Source of the DNA: Bombilactobacillus bombi
Lineage (GTDB): Bacteria > Bacillota > Bacilli > Lactobacillales > Lactobacillaceae
DNA length: 64,000 bases
Direction: 5' to 3'
Assembly (NCBI RefSeq): GCF_003522965.1
Contig: NZ_CP031513.1
Coordinates: 310,001-374,000, forward strand
Of the stretch, positions 48,706-57,832 are shown piece by piece (the stretch's first letter is position 1; every line of letters starts with the position of its first letter). The position numbers and the translations under genes are program-made. The notes beneath the pieces were generated by a model. That model had not been told where the DNA came from. It ran no database searches and saw only the letters and a list, made by a program, of their open reading frames with translations.

Positions 48706-48820
48706 TTGAATTGAACAAGCAGAAGCCCCCGCTTCTCACCTACGCTGCAAAGCCTCTAGGTATGAAAGAATAATCGACTAGATATTGATTGCGGGTGCTT
48801 TTGCGCCCGCATTTTTTTGT
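48706..48820 (+). ncRNA. L20-type ribosomal protein leader
   Basis: The segment with GCAGAAGCCCCCGCTTCTC and CCTACGCTGCAAAGCC resembles the Firmicute infC/L20 leader, which L20 binds to bring about premature termination. It ends in the hairpin GCGGGTGC/GCGCCCGC (48791-48810) with a T7 run, immediately before infC. Confidence 0.75.
48791..48818 (+). terminator. Attenuator in the infC leader
   Basis: GCGGGTGC TTTT GCGCCCGC stem followed by ATTTTTTT. Confidence 0.88.
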
Positions 48821-48848
48821 GAGTGAATTTTTTCGGAGGTGGATACCA

Positions 48849-49388
48849 ATAGCTGCTAATAATAGCAAAAATAACATGATCGTGAACGAGAAGATTCGGG
48901 CACGTGAAGTGCGTTTGATTTCTGTAGGCGGAGAACAACTAGGCGTTAAGAGTAAAATGGAAGCTTTAAAATTAGCTGAACAAGCTCATTTAGATTTGGT
49001 GTTAGTTTCACCAAATGCTAAGCCGCCAGTGGCTCGAATTATGGATTATGGTAAGTATCGGTTTGAATTGCAGAAAAAAGACCGTGAAGCAAGAAAGAAA
49101 CAAAAGACAGTTAGTATCAAGGAAGTTCGTTTAAGTCCAACAATCGAGCAAAATGATTTCGATACTAAGTTGAAAAATGCTCGCAAGTTTTTAGAAAAGG
49201 GAGCAAAAGTCAAAGTTTCGATTCGATTCCGTGGCCGTGCTATCACTCACAAAGAAATCGGTCGAGATGTTCTGGAAAAAATGGCCCAAGCAACGAAGGA
49301 TATTGCTACTGTAATTACTCATCCAAAAATGGATGGTAGAAGTATGTTTTTAATGCTTGCTCCCAGTGCTGATAAAAAAAAGAATTAA
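48849..49388 (+). CDS. infC: Translation initiation factor IF-3, probable AUA start
   Basis: About 179 residues beginning [20 protein letters not shown], the usual IF-3 N-domain start, then [21 protein letters not shown] and the C-domain ([14 protein letters not shown]). GGAGG at 48835-48839 is nine bases before ATA 48849. Frames extending to GTG 48819 or further upstream run into the leader terminator and lack a ribosome binding site. Rare start codons (AUU in several bacteria) are a known autoregulatory trait of infC because IF-3 itself discriminates against them. Confidence 0.92.
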   Translation: MAANNSKNNMIVNEKIRAREVRLISVGGEQLGVKSKMEALKLAEQAHLDLVLVSPNAKPPVARIMDYGKYRFELQKKDREARKKQKTVSIKEVRLSPTIEQNDFDTKLKNARKFLEKGAKVKVSIRFRGRAITHKEIGRDVLEKMAQATKDIATVITHPKMDGRSMFLMLAPSADKKKN

Positions 49389-49406
49389 TGTAGGAGGATA
49401 TTTGTA

Positions 49407-49607
49407 ATGCCTAAGCAAAAGACACATCGTGCATCAGCAAAACGTTTTAAATTTACTGGTAATGGTGGTTTGAAACGTCATCATGGTTATACTAGCCACC
49501 GTTTTCACGGCAAGACTAAGAAACAACGTCGTCAATTATCACAAGCAGCAATGGTTAGTGCTAGCGATATGAAGCGGATTAAACAAATGTTAACTACTTA
49601 CAAATAA
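49407..49607 (+). CDS. rpmI: Ribosomal protein bL35
   Basis: 66 residues, very basic: [20 protein letters not shown], then [19 protein letters not shown], typical bL35. ATG 49407 follows TAGGAGGATATTTGTA. Second gene of infC-rpmI-rplT. Confidence 0.97.
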   Translation: MPKQKTHRASAKRFKFTGNGGLKRHHGYTSHRFHGKTKKQRRQLSQAAMVSASDMKRIKQMLTTYK

Positions 49608-49645
49608 AAGTACTTCAATAAAATGAATTTCTAGGAGGAATTTTT

Positions 49646-50002
49646 ATGCCACGTGTTAAAGGTGGAACAGTAACTCGTAAACGTCGTAAGAAAGTTTTAA
49701 AACTCGCTAAGGGTTATCGCGGTTCTAAACATATTCAATTTAAAGCTGCATCAACACAACTTTTTAACTCATACAATTATGCATTTCGTGATCGTCGTCA
49801 AGTAAAACGGGAATATCGTAAATTGTGGATTGCACGGATTAATGCAGCTGCACGGATGCATGAAATTAGTTATAGCAAATTAATGCATGGTTTGAAATTG
49901 GCACAAGTTGATATTAACCGGAAGATGTTGGCTGACTTAGCAGTTAACGATCAACGTGCATTCAAAAAATTGGTAGATACTGCTAAAGATGCATTAAAGT
50001 AA
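49646..50002 (+). CDS. rplT: Ribosomal protein bL20
   Basis: 118 residues starting [20 protein letters not shown], with [20 protein letters not shown]. It is a 23S rRNA-binding assembly protein and the likely feedback repressor of its own operon through the leader at 48706-48820. ATG 49646 follows AGGAGGAATTTTT. Confidence 0.98.
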   Translation: MPRVKGGTVTRKRRKKVLKLAKGYRGSKHIQFKAASTQLFNSYNYAFRDRRQVKREYRKLWIARINAAARMHEISYSKLMHGLKLAQVDINRKMLADLAVNDQRAFKKLVDTAKDALK

Positions 50003-50098
50003 TAACCTCATAAAATTTTATCTTGCATGATAATTATCATTGGTAATTGTTAAGAATTATAGTTTTGTGAGCATTAGGATATTGATGGTTGGATAATT

Positions 50099-50138
50099 GG
50101 GGCTGGAGCAAAATTAAGTTTTGTCACAGTCCCTTTTT
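50099..50138 (+). terminator. rplT operon terminator
   Basis: GGGGCTG and GCAAAA pair with TTTTGT and CAGTCCC, followed by TTTTTGT; contains a G-T pair and a small bulge. Confidence 0.75.
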
Positions 50139-50205
50139 GTAAATTAAGTTATAAGAAGATGGGATTTCAAGCCCATTCTCTTATAATTATTAGGAGTGAA
50201 GAGCC

Positions 50206-50736
50206 CTGGGAATCTTGAAGCCAGCTGTAATGATTACTCAAATAATGCAAGTTGATCCCCAAGAATTCGTTGATCAAGGCATTAAAGTGATTTTATCTGA
50301 TTTAGACAATACACTAGTACCTTGGAATCAAAAACAGCGGCTTGATCAACGCTTGCTAGATTGGAATCAGAAATTAAAAGCACATGATATTGAGTTAGTG
50401 ATTGTTTCTAATAATAATGAACAACGAGTATTGTTGGCAGTGCAAGGCTTAGCGGTGAAGGTTGTTGCACGAGCACTGAAACCTTTACCTTTTGCTATGA
50501 AAAGATATTTACGCTCACATCATGTGTCCACTAATGAAGTGGTAATGGTAGGCGATCAATTGCTGACGGATGTTTTGGCTGGTAATTTAGCAGGTATTCG
50601 GACAATATTAGTAAAGCCACTAGTGCCAACTGATTCCAAAAAAACACGAATTAATCGGTTGATAGAGAGACCATTAATGTGGATAAACAGTCGTCTATAT
50701 CCACAATTAAAGTGGAGGAAACATTTGCATGAATGA
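50206..50736 (+). CDS. yqeG: YqeG family HAD-IIIA phosphatase
   Basis: About 176 residues. LSDLDNTLVPW (~27-37) is the HAD nucleophile motif, VSNNNEQRV motif II and VGDQLLTDVLAGN motif IV. Family members are found at the head of the yqeG-yqeH operon; a phosphatidylglycerophosphate phosphatase role is known for some. Start is uncertain: AGGAG at 50192-50196 is nine bases before CTG 50206 (MGILKPAVMI), while TTG 50215 would be 18 away; a stop at 50197 excludes anything further upstream. Its 3' end overlaps yqeH by eight bases. Confidence 0.9.
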   Translation: MGILKPAVMITQIMQVDPQEFVDQGIKVILSDLDNTLVPWNQKQRLDQRLLDWNQKLKAHDIELVIVSNNNEQRVLLAVQGLAVKVVARALKPLPFAMKRYLRSHHVSTNEVVMVGDQLLTDVLAGNLAGIRTILVKPLVPTDSKKTRINRLIERPLMWINSRLYPQLKWRKHLHE

Positions 50737-51850
50737 AATTGAAACACTGTATTGTATAGGGTGTGGAGCACAATTACAAGCCGATGATCAGCAACAAGCT
50801 GGTTATATCCCTGCTAACACTTTAGCAAAATATTTAAAGCAATCTGCAACTCAAGATTTATATTGCCAACGTTGCTTTCGTTTACGGCATTATAATGAAG
50901 TTTCACAGGTGCCTATTGAGGATGCTCATTTTAAACATCTCTTGGCTAAAATTGGTCACGAACAAGCCCTAGTAGTTTATGTCGTTGATTTATTTAATTT
51001 TTCTGGTAGTGTTATTCAACAACTTAAACGGTACATTGGCAATAATCCCGTATTATTAGTAGGGAACAAAGCAGATTTAATTCCAAGTTCCTTTAATCGC
51101 AATAAATTAAAAAATTGGCTGCAACACCAAGCAAAAATATTGGGTTTGCAGCCATTAGATATAGAATTAGTGAGTGCCAAAAAACTGACTAATATTGATC
51201 AATTGCTGGTGAAAATTTCGCAGTTACGTAAAAATAGAGATGTTTATGTAGTAGGAACAACTAATGTCGGTAAATCAACACTCATTAATGCGATTATTCG
51301 TTCTCATTCAGGCTGGCAAGATTTAATTACAACTTCGAATTTTCCTGGAACAACTTTGAATGAAATTCGCTTGCCCCTAGCTGACGGTGGAGAATTAATT
51401 GACACACCAGGGATTGTGCATAAGAATCAAATTTCTCAATTTTTAAGTCGCAAGGAATTAAAATATATTGCCCCTCAAAGTGAAATCCACCCGCGAATTT
51501 TTCAGCTACAAGCACAACAAACTTTATTTTTGGCAGGTTTAGCAAGATTAGATTTTATATCGGGGCCCGCCGGTTCTTTTGTTGTTTATGTTGATAATAA
51601 TCTTTATGTTCACCGAACCAAATTACAGCAGGCAGATGAATTTTATCAAAAACATCTAGGTGAATTGTTAACACCGCCAGTTTCAGCTGAGACCTTTCCA
51701 CCTTTGCAATCACAGACTATCACAACTAAAGAAAAAAGTGATATAGTTTTTTCAGGTCTGGGATGGATAGCAGTTCCAGAACAAGTCCAGGTAAAAGCTT
51801 ACTTACCGCAAGGGTTACAAATAGAGGTTCGTTCATCTTTGATTAATTAA
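50729..51850 (+). CDS. yqeH: Ribosome biogenesis GTPase YqeH
   Basis: 373 residues. N-terminal zinc-binding CIGCGAQLQ and YCQRCFRLRHYN, then a circularly permuted GTPase: G4 VGNKADL (~110) and G5 before G1 GTTNVGKST (~175) and G3 DTPGI (~228). It takes part in 30S subunit assembly. Overlaps yqeG; yhbY follows after 14 bp. Confidence 0.95.
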   Translation: MNEIETLYCIGCGAQLQADDQQQAGYIPANTLAKYLKQSATQDLYCQRCFRLRHYNEVSQVPIEDAHFKHLLAKIGHEQALVVYVVDLFNFSGSVIQQLKRYIGNNPVLLVGNKADLIPSSFNRNKLKNWLQHQAKILGLQPLDIELVSAKKLTNIDQLLVKISQLRKNRDVYVVGTTNVGKSTLINAIIRSHSGWQDLITTSNFPGTTLNEIRLPLADGGELIDTPGIVHKNQISQFLSRKELKYIAPQSEIHPRIFQLQAQQTLFLAGLARLDFISGPAGSFVVYVDNNLYVHRTKLQQADEFYQKHLGELLTPPVSAETFPPLQSQTITTKEKSDIVFSGLGWIAVPEQVQVKAYLPQGLQIEVRSSLIN

Positions 51851-51864
51851 GTGTGAGGTAAATA

Positions 51865-52182
51865 ATGATAACAGCAAAACAACGTCAATTTTTAAGAGGG
51901 CGTGCACAAACAATTGCCCCAATGTTTCAAGTAGGTAAAAATGGCATTACTTCTAGTGTTTTACGCCAAATACAGACACAAATTAATACGCAAGAATTAT
52001 TAAAAATCTCAATTCTTTCTAATTCAACGATTACAGCAGATGAATTAATTGATCAAGTCCGCCAGTTTGATTCAAAGATTCAATATGTTCAAGACATTGG
52101 TCATACTGTAATCTTATATAAGCGTGCTCCGCAAATTGCAAAACGACATTTAAGTTTAGAAGTTGATCAAATTGCGAGGTAA
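51865..52182 (+). CDS. yhbY: YhbY-type CRM-domain RNA-binding protein
   Basis: 105 residues. LTAKQ-type start (MITAKQRQFLRGRAQ), FQVGKNGITSSVLRQI and QDIGHTVILYK match the CRM domain of YhbY/YqeI, associated with ribosome precursors. The gene nearly abuts nadD. Confidence 0.92.
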   Translation: MITAKQRQFLRGRAQTIAPMFQVGKNGITSSVLRQIQTQINTQELLKISILSNSTITADELIDQVRQFDSKIQYVQDIGHTVILYKRAPQIAKRHLSLEVDQIAR

Positions 52183-52186
52183 TAAA

Positions 52187-52837
52187 ATGGCAACAACAGT
52201 AATAAAGAATAATCCAATTACCAAACCTAAATTACAAGTTGATAGCACCGGTAAACAAAAACGAATTGGCATTATGGGAGGAACCTTTAATCCTCCCCAT
52301 ATTTGGCACTTAATGGCTGCTGATCAAGTATTGAATCAATTGGGTTTAGACAAAATTTTGTTTATTCCAGATGCCAATCCACCACATGTTGATCATAAAC
52401 AAGCTATTGATGCTAATGATCGAGTAGAAATGGTTCGGCGAGCGATTAGCAATCATCATCATTTTGAATTAGGATTGATGGAGATTAATCGTGGAGGCGT
52501 GAGTTATACTTATGATACAATTCGAGCTTTGACGATTGCTCATCCGGAAAATCGTTATTATTTAATTATTGGTGGCGATATGGTAAATTATTTACCGAAA
52601 TGGCATAAGATAGAACAATTAGTCCAAATGGTCCAATTGGTAGGTGTTTGTCGAAAAGGCTATGAGCAAAAATCAAATTATCCAATAATTTGGATTAATA
52701 TGCCTACCAGTGACATTAGTTCGACGTGGATTCGAGATACATTAAAACATCAAGGCTCAGTACGTTATTTTGTACCTGATGCTGTTTTAGAATATATTAA
52801 GGAAAAGGGGCTTTATCAAGATGAGTCACACAAATAG
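52187..52837 (+). CDS. nadD: Nicotinate-nucleotide adenylyltransferase
   Basis: 216 residues. GIMGGTFNPPHIWHL (~28-42) is the nucleotidyltransferase HxGH-type motif (here HIWH), and the ISSTWIRD segment (~181-188) is the second signature. It forms deamido-NAD. I use ATG 52187, eight bases after GAGG; the reading frame opens at 52163 inside yhbY. The ~25 residues before the core are longer than in many homologues. Its 3' end overlaps yqeK by 17 bases. Confidence 0.94.
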   Translation: MATTVIKNNPITKPKLQVDSTGKQKRIGIMGGTFNPPHIWHLMAADQVLNQLGLDKILFIPDANPPHVDHKQAIDANDRVEMVRRAISNHHHFELGLMEINRGGVSYTYDTIRALTIAHPENRYYLIIGGDMVNYLPKWHKIEQLVQMVQLVGVCRKGYEQKSNYPIIWINMPTSDISSTWIRDTLKHQGSVRYFVPDAVLEYIKEKGLYQDESHK

Positions 52838-53402
52838 CGCTTTTGACTTTGCTGAGTTAAATCAACAAGTACGCGCACAATTATCTGATTACCGCTATCA
52901 GCATTGTGTACGGACGAGTGAGCGAGCAGTTCAATTAGCAAAATTAAATAATTGTAACCTTGATAAAGCACAAATTGCGGGCTTAGTACACGATTATGCC
53001 AAAGAACGCAGTGATGCTGACTTTATTGCAATGATTAAGCAAGAAAAGTTAGATGCTAATTTATTAAATTATGGAAATGCTATTTGGCATGGAGTAGTAG
53101 GAGCTTATTTTATTAAGTATGAATTAGGAATTTATGATGAAGACATTTTAAATGCTGTCCGCCGTCATACTACTGGTGACATTAAAATGACAACCTTAGA
53201 CAAAATTGTTTTTATGGCTGATTATACTGAACCAGGGCGTGATTTTCCAGAGGCAACTGAGGCACGCCAAATTACTGATCAAGATTTAGATGCTGGTGTG
53301 CGATATCAATTGGAGCATACTTTGGAGCACTTATTACAAAAACGTAGCCAAATATATCCCCTAACAATTGAAAGTTATAATGAATGGGTAGTTAATAAAT
53401 AA
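52821..53402 (+). CDS. yqeK: YqeK HD-domain hydrolase (predicted Ap4A hydrolase)
   Basis: 193 residues. HCVRTSERAVQLA (~31), GLVHDYAKE (~57-65), WHGVVGAY (~90) and DKIVFMADYTEPGR (~128) match YqeK, reported as a symmetrical diadenosine-tetraphosphate hydrolase. Overlaps nadD. Confidence 0.92.
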   Translation: MSHTNSAFDFAELNQQVRAQLSDYRYQHCVRTSERAVQLAKLNNCNLDKAQIAGLVHDYAKERSDADFIAMIKQEKLDANLLNYGNAIWHGVVGAYFIKYELGIYDEDILNAVRRHTTGDIKMTTLDKIVFMADYTEPGRDFPEATEARQITDQDLDAGVRYQLEHTLEHLLQKRSQIYPLTIESYNEWVVNK

Positions 53403-53417
53403 AAGTGAGGTATTTGA

Positions 53418-53759
53418 TTGAATAGCAAAGAGATTATGCAAGCAGCCGTGAAAGCTGCAGCAGACAAGCGGGCTGAAAATATCATTGTTTTAGATATGCA
53501 ACAAACAAGTTTAATGGCTGATTATTTTGTGATAGCTTCTGCAACTTCACAACGACAAGTACAAGCCATTGTTGATAATATTACAGAACAAGCAGAGTCT
53601 GTTAATCATGTAGAAGGCCAAAAAGATTCACCTTGGATTTTAGTGGATATGGGAGACGTGATTGTACATGTCTTTACTCAAGAAGCGCGTGAATTTTATA
53701 AGATTGAAAGTCTTTGGTCTGATGTTCCTACAGTAGATGTTACTGAATTAATCGATTAA
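53418..53759 (+). CDS. rsfS: Ribosome silencing factor RsfS
   Basis: 113 residues. AADKRAENIIVLDMQQTSLMADYFVIASATS, with DSPWILVDMGDVIVHVF and REFYKIESLW, is characteristic. RsfS binds uL14 and blocks subunit joining in slow growth. Start is TTG 53418 behind GTGAGG. tmcAL begins two bases after the stop. Confidence 0.95.
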   Translation: MNSKEIMQAAVKAAADKRAENIIVLDMQQTSLMADYFVIASATSQRQVQAIVDNITEQAESVNHVEGQKDSPWILVDMGDVIVHVFTQEAREFYKIESLWSDVPTVDVTELID

Positions 53760-53760
53760 A

Positions 53761-54906
53761 ATGAAAATTTGTGGAATTATTGTAGAATATAATCCCTTGC
53801 ATAATGGTCATCTTTGGCAAATTCAACAAGTTAAACAGCAATTACATCCTGATGTTTTGATAGTGGTAATGTCTGGTAATTTTGTTCAACGAGGCGATTT
53901 TGCGTTGCTAGATAAGTGGCAAAGAACGCAGATGGCTTTGGATGCCGGGGTAGATTTAGTTGTTGAATTACCGGTGTATGGGGCTGTGCAACCAGCTGAT
54001 ATTTTTGCAGAAGAAGCGCTACGTCTGTTACAACAATTGCAAGTGGATACTTTAGTATTTGGTAGTGAATATCCAAAATTAGACTATTATCAACTTGCTC
54101 AACAAATTCAACAGGTCACTAATACGTCAGATCAGTTTGTTGATTTTCGTAATACTTATGCAACTCAATTTAATCAAATAATTGAACAAAAATTAGGTAT
54201 GAAGATTACAAAACCAAATCAATTGTTGGGCTTGGCTTATGCGCAAGCTTGCTTAAAGTTGAGTTATCAGGTGCAATTATATCCACTAAAACGCAATGGC
54301 CAAGCTAAACACAATGAAAGTAGTCTTCATGGTAAATATTCTAGTGCTTCGGCGATTCGACAAGCTCTTTTAGCTGGAGAAGATTGCCAAATATCATTAC
54401 CCATTGCAGCAAGAAAAATTATCGCTTCTTCAAAACTTTATAGTTGGAATGATTTTTTTGCTTTTTTAAAATATCGCTTATTAACTGCTAGTATTGCAGA
54501 ATTAGGTGAAATTTATCAAATGAATGAAGGCCTTGAGTACAAATTTCAGCATGAAATTGTATCAGCAGTGGACTTGGCCGATTTCTTGCAGAAATCTAAG
54601 AGCAAACGCTATACTTATGCACGTTTGCGTCGGTTATGTCTTTATACTTTATTAAATATAACTACTGAACAAATGCAAACCATGCGTAAGCAGCGTTACT
54701 TACACGTTTTGGGTTTTAATTGGCGAGGACAACAGCATTTACACACTATTAAAAAAAATTTATCTATGCCGTTGATTACCAAAGTAACACAAAAATTAGG
54801 TAATGGTAGGGGGTTAATGGCGCGTTCAGTTGCTGGTGATCGAATTTTGAATTTGGTGGGGGCGCCGGAACAGAATTTTGGCCGTCAGCCGTTGATCAGA
54901 AAGTAG
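53761..54906 (+). CDS. tmcAL: tRNA(Met) cytidine acetate ligase (YlbM family)
   Basis: 381 residues. IIVEYNPLHNGHLWQI (~6-21, HxGH-type nucleotidyltransferase motif), VMSGNFVQRGDFALLDKW and SSASAIRQALL (~196) identify the YlbM/TmcAL family, which makes ac4C34 in elongator tRNA-Met from acetate and ATP. Normal length; six bases separate it from yceD. Confidence 0.93.
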   Translation: MKICGIIVEYNPLHNGHLWQIQQVKQQLHPDVLIVVMSGNFVQRGDFALLDKWQRTQMALDAGVDLVVELPVYGAVQPADIFAEEALRLLQQLQVDTLVFGSEYPKLDYYQLAQQIQQVTNTSDQFVDFRNTYATQFNQIIEQKLGMKITKPNQLLGLAYAQACLKLSYQVQLYPLKRNGQAKHNESSLHGKYSSASAIRQALLAGEDCQISLPIAARKIIASSKLYSWNDFFAFLKYRLLTASIAELGEIYQMNEGLEYKFQHEIVSAVDLADFLQKSKSKRYTYARLRRLCLYTLLNITTEQMQTMRKQRYLHVLGFNWRGQQHLHTIKKNLSMPLITKVTQKLGNGRGLMARSVAGDRILNLVGAPEQNFGRQPLIRK

Positions 54907-54912
54907 GTTTTT

Positions 54913-55458
54913 ATGTTAGTTTATACGACAGCTCAGCTAGAAAAATATCGCAAACATCCGTTAACAATTCAACAAACACTCAATTTGGAAAAAGATTTGC
55001 AGCAACGAGATGCGCAAATCATTGCTGTTAAGCCGGTAACAGTCAATGGAACTCTTGGTTGGGAAAAAGGACTTATTTATAGTCAATTGTCTATAAAAAC
55101 TCAACTGACTTATCCATCAACAAGAAGTTTTGAACCAGTAGTATTACCAATTAATATCGATGTACAGGAATTTTATAGTTCAGATTTGAACACGAACAAT
55201 GATACAGATAGTCAACCAGAAGAATTAATTATTCCTTTGGAAAATGAGCAATTAGACCTTCAATCAGCAATTGAGGATAATATATTATTAAGTATTCCTA
55301 GTCAGGTTTTAACAACCGAAGAACAAGCAAAGGGAACAATGCCCAGTGGCAAAGAATGGACAGTGATTTCAGAAGATCAATATCAAAAAAATCGCAAACA
55401 AGCTGGTAACTCGCAGTGGGATAAATTAAAAGAATTGTTACCCCCTGATGACGAATAA
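54913..55458 (+). CDS. YceD family (DUF177) protein
   Basis: 181 residues. The LVLPINIDVQEFY-type segment and acidic EELIIPL...LDLQSAIEDNILLSIPSQ pattern match DUF177/YceD. These genes are usually followed by rpmF (bL32), which is absent here: the next gene is gnd. Probably the last gene of the yqeG operon. Confidence 0.85.
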   Translation: MLVYTTAQLEKYRKHPLTIQQTLNLEKDLQQRDAQIIAVKPVTVNGTLGWEKGLIYSQLSIKTQLTYPSTRSFEPVVLPINIDVQEFYSSDLNTNNDTDSQPEELIIPLENEQLDLQSAIEDNILLSIPSQVLTTEEQAKGTMPSGKEWTVISEDQYQKNRKQAGNSQWDKLKELLPPDDE

Positions 55459-55533
55459 GCTATAGAAGCTTTTATTTTGAAACTAATTTTGATAAGATTT
55501 GAGTGTAGTCAGTCATAAGGAGGCAGATTTTTA

Positions 55534-56952
55534 ATGAGTAAACCAACAATTGGTGTTATTGGTATGGCTGTAATGGGTAAAAATTTAGCTTTAAATATTG
55601 AAAGTCGTGGTTATACAGTAGCCATTTTTAATCGGACTAGTTCTAAAACTGAAAAAGTGATGGCCGATCATCCTGACAAAAAGTTAGTGCCTAGTTATAC
55701 ACTGACAGATTTTGTTCAATCTTTAGAAAAGCCGCGCCGGATTCTTTTAATGGTCAAAGCAGGTAAACCAACGGATGCCGTTATTGATCAATTATTACCA
55801 TTATTAGATCGTGGTGATGTTTTAATTGATGGTGGAAATACCTTTTTTGAAGATACCATCGAGCGTAATGCCCGTTTAGATAAATCGGGGATTAATTTTA
55901 TTGGTATGGGTGTTTCTGGTGGTGAATTAGGGGCACTTCAAGGTCCGTCATTAATGCCTGGTGGTCAAAAAGAGGCTTATGATTTAGTAGCACCGATTTT
56001 AAATCAAATAGCTGCTAAAGCTGAAGATGGCCAACCATGTGTTACCTATATTGGTACTAATGGAGCTGGTCATTATGTCAAAATGGTCCATAATGGAATT
56101 GAATATGGAGATATGGAATTAATCGCTGAAAGCTATAACTTAATGCGCCAAGTTGGCCATTTAAAGCCACAGCAATTAGCAGATATCTTTTCTGACTGGA
56201 ATAAAGGAGAATTATCTAGTTATTTGATTGAAATAACTGCCGATATTTTGACTCGAAAAGATGATCACGGTTCTGATAAACCAATTGTAGATTTGATTTT
56301 AGACAAAGCTGGTAATAAAGGAACAGGTAAATGGAGCTCACAAAGTGCCTTAGAATTGGGAGTTTCACAATCATTGATTACAGAAGCTGTGTATGCACGC
56401 TATATTTCTACTTTTAAAGATGAACGTTTAGCTGCTAATAATATTTTACCAGCTACTAAATTACCACAAATCAAAGTACCAGCCGATTTTACTGAAAAAA
56501 TTCGCCAAGCATTGTACTTTAGTAAAATCATGAGTTATGCACAAGGATTTGCTCAATTAAAGGCCGCTTCTGAACATTATAATTGGGATTTACAGTATGG
56601 TGAAATTGCTCAAATTTGGCGGGCTGGATGCATTATTCGAGCACAATTTTTACAAAAAATTACAGCCGCTTACCACAAAAATGCTGATTTAGATAATTTA
56701 TTATTAGATGATTACTTTAAGGACATTTGCGATAAGTATCAAGATGCTACTCGCGAAGTGGTTTCTTGGGCTGTGCAATCAGGTATTCCAGTTCCAGCTT
56801 TTTCTGCGGCAATTGCTTATTACGATTCTTATCGTGCAGCTGTTTTGCCAGCTAATTTAATCCAAGCACAACGTGATTATTTTGGCGCACACACTTATCA
56901 AAGAGTTGACGAAGATGGGATTTTCCACTATCCTTGGTATGAAGAACAATAA
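55534..56952 (+). CDS. gnd: 6-phosphogluconate dehydrogenase, decarboxylating
   Basis: 472 residues. Rossmann motif [15 protein letters not shown] (~6-20), NRTSSKTE cofactor loop (NADP-type), [16 protein letters not shown] (~127-142) and [10 protein letters not shown]. Third step of the oxidative pentose phosphate route, giving ribulose-5-phosphate, CO2 and NADPH; key in heterofermentative growth or in gluconate use. ATG 55534 follows AAGGAGGCAGATTTTTA. Own terminator. Confidence 0.96.
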   Translation: MSKPTIGVIGMAVMGKNLALNIESRGYTVAIFNRTSSKTEKVMADHPDKKLVPSYTLTDFVQSLEKPRRILLMVKAGKPTDAVIDQLLPLLDRGDVLIDGGNTFFEDTIERNARLDKSGINFIGMGVSGGELGALQGPSLMPGGQKEAYDLVAPILNQIAAKAEDGQPCVTYIGTNGAGHYVKMVHNGIEYGDMELIAESYNLMRQVGHLKPQQLADIFSDWNKGELSSYLIEITADILTRKDDHGSDKPIVDLILDKAGNKGTGKWSSQSALELGVSQSLITEAVYARYISTFKDERLAANNILPATKLPQIKVPADFTEKIRQALYFSKIMSYAQGFAQLKAASEHYNWDLQYGEIAQIWRAGCIIRAQFLQKITAAYHKNADLDNLLLDDYFKDICDKYQDATREVVSWAVQSGIPVPAFSAAIAYYDSYRAAVLPANLIQAQRDYFGAHTYQRVDEDGIFHYPWYEEQ

Positions 56953-56983
56953 TGAATGGAAATGTTTTATTTTTATAAGTTAA

Positions 56984-57023
56984 AGGGCTAGGACGAAAAA
57001 AGTATTTATCCCAGCTCTTTTTT
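56984..57023 (+). terminator. gnd terminator
   Basis: GGGCTAGGA pairs with TCCCAGCTC with one mismatch, followed by TTTTTTCT. Confidence 0.75.
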
Positions 57024-57142
57024 CTGGTTGTAATTAGCTAAGGATATTTTTAGGGTTTGCTCATTCAGATAGATGCTAATGTGGTAAGATAATGTTGAAA
57101 TGTATAATATAATTAATTTTTATTAAGATTTGGAGTAGTGTA

Positions 57143-57832
57143 ATGGCAAAAATTTTAATTATTGAAGATGAAAAAAATTTATCTCGGTTTGTTGAACTAG
57201 AATTACAGCATGAAGGCTATAAAACACGAGTTGAATTAGATGGACGTAAGGGCTTGGATGCTGCACTAGCAGAGGATTGGGATGTTATTTTATTGGATTT
57301 AATGTTACCAACCCTAAATGGATTAGAAGTTTGTCGGCGAGTTCGTCAAGAAAAAAGCACTCCTATTATTATGATGACTGCAAGAGATTCTATTATTGAT
57401 CGTGTTTCCGGCTTGGATCATGGGGCAGATGATTATATTGTCAAGCCCTTTGCGATTGAAGAATTGTTAGCACGTTTGCGAGCTTTGTTACGGCGAATTG
57501 ATATTGAAGACCAAAAAATGGCCCCTCATTCTACCAAGATTGAATACCGGGACTTAGTTATGGATAAAGAAGCTCATACTTTAAGCCGTAATGGTAAAGT
57601 CATTGAGTTAACTCGGCGCGAATATGATTTGTTCTTAACTTTACTGAATAATATGGGTAAAGTATTAAGTCGCGAACAATTGCTAAAGAGTGTTTGGGGC
57701 AGTGAAATGAAACAAAATGAGACCAATATTGTGGATGTGTATGTGCGCTATTTACGTAACAAAATTGATCTTCCTGATAAAGAAAGCTACATTCAAACTG
57801 TTCGTGGAACAGGTTACGTTGTTCGGCCATGA
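57143..57832 (+). CDS. OmpR-family response regulator (ArlR-like)
   Basis: 229 residues: receiver domain with EDEKN (acid pocket ~7-11), phospho-acceptor Asp in ILLDLMLP (~52) and conserved Lys in VKPFA (~102), and a C-terminal winged helix (ELTRREYDLF...VRGTGYVVR). Overlaps the kinase gene by four bases. The sequence and pairing resemble ArlRS/CsrRS of Firmicutes; the regulon is unknown. Confidence 0.93.
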   Translation: MAKILIIEDEKNLSRFVELELQHEGYKTRVELDGRKGLDAALAEDWDVILLDLMLPTLNGLEVCRRVRQEKSTPIIMMTARDSIIDRVSGLDHGADDYIVKPFAIEELLARLRALLRRIDIEDQKMAPHSTKIEYRDLVMDKEAHTLSRNGKVIELTRREYDLFLTLLNNMGKVLSREQLLKSVWGSEMKQNETNIVDVYVRYLRNKIDLPDKESYIQTVRGTGYVVRP

